From Armadillidium nasatum (taxonomy: Eukaryota; Arthropoda; Malacostraca; Isopoda; Armadillidiidae), in NCBI GenBank assembly GCA_009176605.1, contig SEYY01019161.1:90001-115000 (forward strand): a stretch of 25,000 bases of DNA, given 5' to 3'. The first letter of the stretch is position 1; every line of letters starts with the position of its first letter. Made by a program: the position numbers and the translations under genes. The notes below the pieces were generated by a model. The model searched no databases, had not been told where the DNA came from, and saw nothing but the letters and a program-made list of their open reading frames with translations. Positions 12,400 through 25,000 of the stretch are shown piece by piece.

Positions 12400-13135
12400 G
12401 GGGGTCACTTCCTGAAGACGTAAAAATTGGATAAGATAAAGAGAAGTTGATCGGAAAACCTCAGAAGTGGAAGGATGTTAACAATATAAGGTGAGCATTA
12501 GAAAATAAGAAAAGGTTTGTAAGGTGGATTAATTTCCAAAACGATCTGGGATACGAGAAGAGAGCTGCACCAAGATTGATCGACATTACTCCGAATAGAG
12601 ATATGATAGGCAAATTCACCTGCTGTGTCTAGAGAACTCGGAAAAACCATTAGCGATGGGTAACACTGAAATTACTAATAATAATGTCAAGGAAATCTAT
12701 TATGGAGTTTGAGTAGTCCAAGAATTTAGGATAGTCACTCAAGTTAGGATAAGTGAACAAAACAGATGCTGTAGATTGGCATGAGAAGCTAAGCTATGCG
12801 GTAGAAAATTAAGAAAACTAAAATTATTACAAAGATAAAGTCATTGGGTACATATGAGCAACAATCACCTGTAAATATAAAGGGCACAGAGATGTAAGAC
12901 GAAACAAAATGTATGCTGTCAGAACACTTAAAAACCTGGATTTCAGTTAAGAACAATAAGTGAGATAAAGAGTTAGAAAGATCATTTGGATGAATACAGC
13001 AAATGTTGAAGAAATTACATAAGGAAGAGAACCCGTGAACAAGAACAAGTAGGTAAATCCATGGTGACACCAACAACACCGAAGCCAGTCACCTCTCAAG
13101 AGATGTGGGGAATTCTTTTGGATGCCACCCAACGT
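12400..13135 (-). pseudogene. Jockey-type endonuclease domain remnant
   Basis: In the longest open stretch (13079-12789) the phrase SHLLFLTEIQVF lies near 12944; LTETQ carries the metal-binding Glu of APE-type endonucleases. SSYISVPFIFTGDCCSYVPN follows (matching the family's ...GGCC.YVR.D region). After shifts come YPNLSDYPKFLDYSNSIIDF near 12750-12690, an A/GEFAYHISI stretch near 12610, RIPDRFGN at 12555-12532 and SDQLLFILSNF near 12455. The family's usual GDFN motif is no longer legible. The match is to conserved phrases recalled from crustacean elements. Confidence 0.75.
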
Positions 13136-13140
13136 AGCTT

Positions 13141-15447
<2,307 letters not shown>

Positions 15448-15469
15448 TGTGAGTGGAGGTGCTTAAACA

Positions 15470-15541
15470 GAGGGAAAAGAAAAGATAGAAGATAGATGGA
15501 AGAGAGAAGAAAGTAAGAGAAGAGGAGAAGAAAATTGGAAG
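15470..15541. repeat. polypurine (GA-rich) tract
   Basis: About 70 bp almost purely of G and A on the plus strand (GAGGGAAAAGAAAAG, GAAGAGAGAAGAAAG and so on), with only a few pyrimidines. Low-complexity sequence beside a TA tract; able in principle to form triplex DNA. Confidence 0.8.
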
Positions 15542-15856
15542 GATTGTTTAAGTACGCTAGAATTATACTAAAAGGAAATTATTTTTGAACTTAAAAATAA
15601 TAAGATTTTATTTTAAAATAATTTTTTTTAAAAATACTTTCATAAAACAAAATTTAATAAATCTCAATTATTGTCTGGAGGAGCAACAAAACTTTCAATA
15701 ACATACTTTCGGCCTAAGTGAAAATTTTAACATTAGCATAAATTTAAAATTAAAACACAGATTGGATTGGGCGACAAGGCTGGATCATGAAGATTTCTTC
15801 GCATGGTTCTAGGTCTGGGATTCCTTTTAACAGTTTTTTTTGTCTTCCCATTACGA

Positions 15857-15876
15857 CTGCAGGAATTTTCCTGCAG
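15857..15876. repeat. short perfect inverted repeat
   Basis: CTGCAGGAA-TT-TTCCTGCAG is a 9-bp stem with a 2-nt centre, in a locally GC-richer block before a (TA)n tract. No function is assigned. Confidence 0.6.
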
Positions 15877-15917
15877 TTGACGCCACCCCTGCATTATGCG
15901 ATAGGTGTATGTATAAA

Positions 15918-15926
<9 letters not shown>

Positions 15927-16006
<80 letters not shown>
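15927..16006. repeat. (TA)n microsatellite
   Basis: A TA tract of about 80 bp preceded by A12. Confidence 0.98.
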
Positions 16007-16007
<1 letters not shown>

Positions 16008-16936
16008 CTTATATGATTAAATTGCAGCTTTTGGCCTACATTTTAAAATTATACAGCTTCACTGACTCCAAACACTTTTATTTTATTTAGAAAATATATT
16101 TTGCTTTAATACCTTATTCACAAAAGATTTCATTTTGTAAGCAATATGAAATTTTTTGTGAAGCAAGAGCAAGGGCAAACAAAATATGTTTTTTTAATAT
16201 AAAATAGAGGACTGCAACTCCATAGCCTTCTTTCAGGCCCAATAAGTAGACTGAACAGAATTTTTTTTATTTTTTAATAAATGAGCATAATTAGGAACTG
16301 ACTGGGGCTGGAATTTTGCTGGGGCCAGGGTTGCTTAAAATTTGTAAAGAGGTCAAAAGCACTGAAATTTTAGGTTAAGAAAATTAGATATAAATTTAAT
16401 TGAGGTTTACTTTAATTATAAGGAAGGAGTAGAATAGCCAACATTCACTTAAATTAATGATTATATGCATTTTCTCCAAAAATATTTCAGAAAATTACAG
16501 ATTTTGTATAATAAAAGTATCAAAAAAAAGTACAAAAATTAAAAAAAAAAAAAAAAATTCTGATTCATATTAGTGACTCAACAGCTTTACTAGGTAAGAC
16601 CCTAAGGTAAAGTTTGAAAAAATGCAAAATATAAAATTACCAATATAACCTGTATTTATACATAGTTATTTTATTGCTATGCATCAAACTTCAATTTAAT
16701 CAAATTTGATAATTAACATTCAAACGCATGACAGTGGAACATATGTCTATAGAAGATTTGCATCCTGTTCTACCTATTCCCATTACTGATATGAAGTTTA
16801 ATTTTTACTAAAAATTAATTTTTCTCCTGGTCTCATTCAAAAAAAATCCACTACTGTGAAAGCTACAAATACCAAATATTTTTCGGTATCTGGTGCAATT
16901 TAATAAAGTACTCTTCCATGCCTAATTTAGTTTACT
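16007..16936. other. AT-rich non-coding sequence
   Basis: No gene seen. A slightly GC-richer patch at 16297-16335 (TGGGGCTGG...GGGGCCAGGG) looks repeat-like but could not be classified. Confidence 0.5.
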
Positions 16937-17003
<67 letters not shown>

Positions 17004-17031
17004 TATTATATATATATATATATATATATAT
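16937..17031. repeat. interrupted (TA)n microsatellite
   Basis: TA blocks broken by TTTATA, TAATA and AATTATATTATA steps; an older, eroding tract. Confidence 0.95.
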
Positions 17032-17156
17032 TTGGTCTTTATATTTTTAGTAGAGTAATAAAAAATGCATACATTTCCAGAATTTTTTTTTTAGGATTTA
17101 TGGCATTTGGTGCTTTTGTGCAGACACTCCTTTCTCCAAGTTTCAATATATATTGT

Positions 17157-17305
17157 GAAAACTAAATACGTAAGCACCAGCTAAGCAGTTTAATTATTAA
17201 ATAGAAAATATATTGAACAAAATTATACATATATGTATAATTTTATTCAATATATTTTCTATTTAAAAAAAAAACTGCTTAGCTGGTGCTTACGTATTTA
17301 GTTTT
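17157..17305. repeat. 149-bp palindrome
   Basis: The arms begin AAAACTAAATACGTAAGCAC and mirror around AATTATACATATATGTATAATT (17221-17242). They differ in a short A/T run (AATTATT against a longer A run) and one base (GAACAAA against GAATAAA). It looks like a small fold-back MITE; no target duplication could be recognised. Confidence 0.85.
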
Positions 17306-17518
17306 TATCTAGGTCAATAAAAAAGATTATCAGAAGGTTTCTAACGACGGTACTATCAATCTAACTACCGATAAATACTTTGATACTTCGGTAAATTTTC
17401 TAAATGTACGAAAGGTAAAGTGAAACACTATAGTACACTAACACCATAGTAAAAGCACAGCCTAATTTAGATTATGGTAAAAAGCATTACGTATTACCAA
17501 AGTTTACCATATAATTTG

Positions 17519-17787
17519 GTATTACTTAGTAATTCAGATCAATGTTATAAAACAGGACGAACTGTGGACGAACTCCATTAGAAAGTAGTCGAAGTTTGAA
17601 CACAGCCTAATATTTAGATTATGGTTTGAATTTAAACTCAAATGCAAACATTATAAAAAATATTTATCAAAATAAGCCTGTGTTATTAACGAAGCAATTC
17701 TAAATTTATTTTACTTCTTTTGCGGAAATAATATGGATTCCAGATTGTCCTATATTTATAACATTGATCTAAATTACTAAGTAATAC
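17519..17787. repeat. 33-bp inverted repeat pair, possible MITE ends or core
   Basis: GTATTACTTAGTAATTCAGA... at 17519-17551 has its complement at 17755-17787 with a single mismatch. Weaker inverted similarity continues outward (ATGGTAAAAAGCATTACG near 17474-17491 against AAAATATTACG-like words near 17810). A direct repeat AGCCTAAT...TTAGATTATGGT is also present (17459 and 17604). This suggests a degraded fold-back element; its class is unknown. Confidence 0.55.
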
Positions 17788-18100
17788 TTTTACTACGTAT
17801 ATACTAACGTAATATTTTTACTATGATGGTACAAACCTAAAATTCACTGTCGGGATAAGTGGGGGAACTAAACCACCTTCAATAGTAAATATTATATAAT
17901 GTATTTTAAATTAATAATGCTTTTAATAATGACATAAACGGGAACTGACTGCAGTTGCTAACAAATACTATCTATGCTTGTAAAGCCCTATATTCTGTAA
18001 AGTAATTATATTATCATTTTATCAAAGCTTACCTTCAAAGTTTTCACCTTCAATGTTCAATCACTCACGCCTCACTGAGTCACGGCATAGTGATCACAGA

Positions 18101-18580
<480 letters not shown>

Positions 18581-18583
18581 GTC

Positions 18584-18640
18584 AAGGACGGCCTTACGCA
18601 TTTGATGACCCAGGCGAAAATTAAGTACAGGCCTCATTAT
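18584..18640. mobile_element. possible transposon terminus next to the hAT-type MITE
   Basis: AAGGACGGCCTTACGCATTT, then GACCCAGGCGAAAATT and AGGCCTCA, is a GC-rich motif resembling DNA-transposon ends common in arthropods. That resemblance is from memory. I did not find the matching second end, so this is tentative. Confidence 0.25.
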
Positions 18641-20384
18641 AAAAGCTTCTCTTATGTTGGCAATATAAAAAATATTATACTCTTGTAAATAAATTACAAG
18701 ACATTGCGTGACATTAGCTGAATCGAAATTCGAATGAAAATCATCTGTAAATATATGTAAGTCAGTGCATGTTCCCAAGCTAGCTAATTTTTTCATTTCC
18801 TAGTCGAACGATTTTGCAATCGAAGTACTGAAGTCAAGTTATGATACTCACAAGGAACAAAACTATGTTTTATGTTGTTTTTAAATTATTTTATGTATTT
18901 CTATATTGCAACCAAGATTCTAACAACATTTTCGAATCAATGTCTGCAGCAGTTTGTATTTTGTAAATTCAAGTTCATAAAGAACATAAAATATTGCCAT
19001 TATTTTTATTTTATTTTAAATAAACCAGAATTGTTGAGCCACAATAGCACGCAAACAAATGTAACCGAACTATGGATTTTTTTAAAGAGAAATATTTAAA
19101 TGAAAAGAAAATTAAATCATTTTTTCATCTACGAATACAGCCCTAGTCTTTTGACCTTATAATGTCAAAGCAAATGTAATGTCCAATTACCCCAGATGTA
19201 TTGCAAGCCCTACGATTAAACAGATTGAAGTATAGGATACTTTTACGGTAGGATGAGCATTTAGGAAAGGGAAGCAAGTATTTATTGAGATAATAATAAG
19301 AGTTAAGTTTGGACCTTCAGAATCACCGTGAAGTACGCACATGCTACAGTATCATTAATGATAGCATGTAGGAGCAGGATTCAGTTATAAATAAGGTACA
19401 GGACGTAAAGAAAATACAAATATGATACTTTCACACTCCTACCAGCCAATATTTATTTAAAAATGGGTAACACGATAAAAAAAAATATGAAAAGTACAAA
19501 ACTATGCATAAAAACTACCCATAAATGACAAAAACTAAAATAAATAAGTGTTGGAAAAACTTAACTTTAATAAATTCTCTCTCTTTCACTGAAACAAAAC
19601 ACCACCACTCACAGCAAAATCTAAACCATTTGGTTTGGTTTCACCGTGTATAAGTCAATTGGTAGTAATTCAAATTATGCCATAATGAGCAAAAAGTTTA
19701 TTAAAACTTTCAAACTATAATTTATGTTCAAAAAGTGTCCAAAAATATTTTTTATTTTTATTTGCTATATTGATAAAGAAAGAAGAAAGTAGCTGCAACT
19801 CCCTGAAACTTTAACAAATGGGATTTTGAAATATGCAAAAATCTGCTTGTCTTATTACCTAGAAGAATCTAGAAACAAAAATTCCGAGGGACAACGAAAC
19901 ACATTTTTATATACAAGTCATCAAATTTTAATAGGATTTTTTTTTTTCTTTTTTTTTTTAATCTTACAAAAATTTACATATGGTTATGGTCTTTCTTCGA
20001 GTTAACTGAAACCATACAACAAAATTGGAGGAAGACTTAAACTGTAAAAAACTTTTGTGTAATATACACAATATAAAAAGGGGAGGATAACAATAAATAA
20101 TAAGTACAAAATAAATAAAATAAATAAATAATAATAATAATAATAATAATTAAGTTTATCAAACCAGACACCAATTATCAAAACTGAAAAATAATTAAAT
20201 AACTTTTATTATACTAAAAAAATTGTTAAACTAATTCCCCTATAATAATAATAAAAATAATACTAATAATAATAATTGACACCCAATCATTAAATTATAA
20301 ATACGTTTAAAAACTTCGTAATCAATTTTAAATTATGCTAAATGAAAATTAATAATAATTATAATAGAGTAGTAATAATAAATT
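18641..20384. other. downstream flank of SND1, no gene seen
   Basis: About 1.7 kb of AT-rich sequence with A/T runs and AAT/AAAT simple repeats (20112-20152, 20240-20276). ORFs of 70-75 codons on either strand look like chance. Part of it next to 20384 must be SND1 3' UTR. Confidence 0.6.
20205..20210 (-). terminator. SND1: candidate SND1 polyadenylation signal
   Basis: TTTATT on the plus strand is AATAAA on the minus strand, about 175 nt after the stop codon. Another AATAAA overlaps the stop region (20384-20389). The sequence is so AT-rich that AATAAA occurs by chance, so the true 3' end cannot be fixed from sequence alone. Confidence 0.2.
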
Positions 20385-23328
<2,944 letters not shown>

Positions 23329-23340
23329 CTGAAAAGTAAA

Positions 23341-24836
<1,496 letters not shown>

Positions 24837-24838
24837 TA

Positions 24839-24952
<114 letters not shown>

Positions 24953-25000
24953 TCGGGCAAGGCTCAAATGTAGGAGGCACCTACCACCATCCTTAGCCTT

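Larger units (their letters stand above)
10740..13140 (-). mobile_element. decayed Jockey-like non-LTR retrotransposon
   Basis: Reading the minus strand across all frames gives, in the right order, fragments of an APE-type endonuclease (13135-12400), a reverse transcriptase (about 11900-11300) and its C-terminal part (11270-10850). There are many stops and frameshifts. The fragments include LFLTEIQ, YPNLSDYPKFLDY, RIPDRFGN, ETISNVFESM, LISKLSSFG, VSQGC, YASD and MKYV/IWGG. The order, strand and spacing match a single Jockey-type ORF2. Base composition is less AT-rich than the surroundings. The exact ends are unknown; 13141-13740 may hold further 5' remains. It is long dead, since no frame stays open across a domain. 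Confidence 0.8.

Noticed and set aside
18872-19099. 75-codon plus-strand ORF
   Set aside because: AT-rich with Phe/Tyr/Lys bias typical of chance ORFs; no motif, no splice context.

Overview
The window is eukaryotic nuclear DNA. It is very AT-rich, it has spliced exons with GT-AG borders, and it carries many transposon remnants and long (TA)n microsatellites. The one secure gene is SND1 (Tudor-SN / p100). Its 3' half lies on the minus strand between 23328 and 20385 as seven coding exons, which join in frame to give about 567 C-terminal residues ending at a TAA stop. The protein and a decayed Jockey-like retrotransposon both look arthropod. From memory, the retrotransposon phrases (LFLTEIQ, YPNLSDYPKFLDY, RIPDRFGN) resemble those common in decapod crustaceans, so a crab or shrimp relative is my best guess. 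That is an inference and was not tested by search.

Layout. 1-6530 is AT-rich non-coding DNA with a 915-bp hAT-like relic (4206-5120) and three weak exon-like islands on the plus strand (2798, 3319, 6375). 6531-8174 holds two long fold-back palindromes; the second is a 957-bp element with hAT-like ends and a perfect 8-bp flanking repeat. 8812-8965 is a fragment of a GIY-YIG (Penelope-like) reading frame. 9451-9643 is a Tc1/mariner-type MITE. 9974-10698 is a symmetrical block: (TA)n-T25, a 353-bp core, A20-(TA)n. 10740-13140 is a badly decayed Jockey-type non-LTR element on the minus strand, with endonuclease then reverse transcriptase. 13140-18100 is AT-rich DNA with five (TA)n tracts and smaller hairpins. 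18101-18580 is an hAT-type MITE carrying a 211-bp (TA)n tract. 18581-20384 is the downstream flank and possible 3' UTR of SND1. 20385-23328 is the SND1 exons. 23461-25000 is probably a large SND1 intron, with an inverted pair of a dispersed repeat and a pogo/Tigger-type MITE inserted inside a (TA)n tract.

The SND1 exons encode SN-like domain 3, SN-like domain 4 and the Tudor domain embedded in SN5. The N-terminal half (SN1 and SN2) is not visible and should lie beyond 25000. Two gene-level oddities stand out. One intron is about three-quarters (TA)n, so its 3' splice site sits directly on a TA repeat. The last exon needs either a non-consensus acceptor 4 nt inside a perfect one, or a one-base indel. 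I see no tRNA, rRNA or CRISPR array. I did not find a convincing new multi-gene system. The most unusual material is the fold-back elements and the way the microsatellites are tied to transposon ends.
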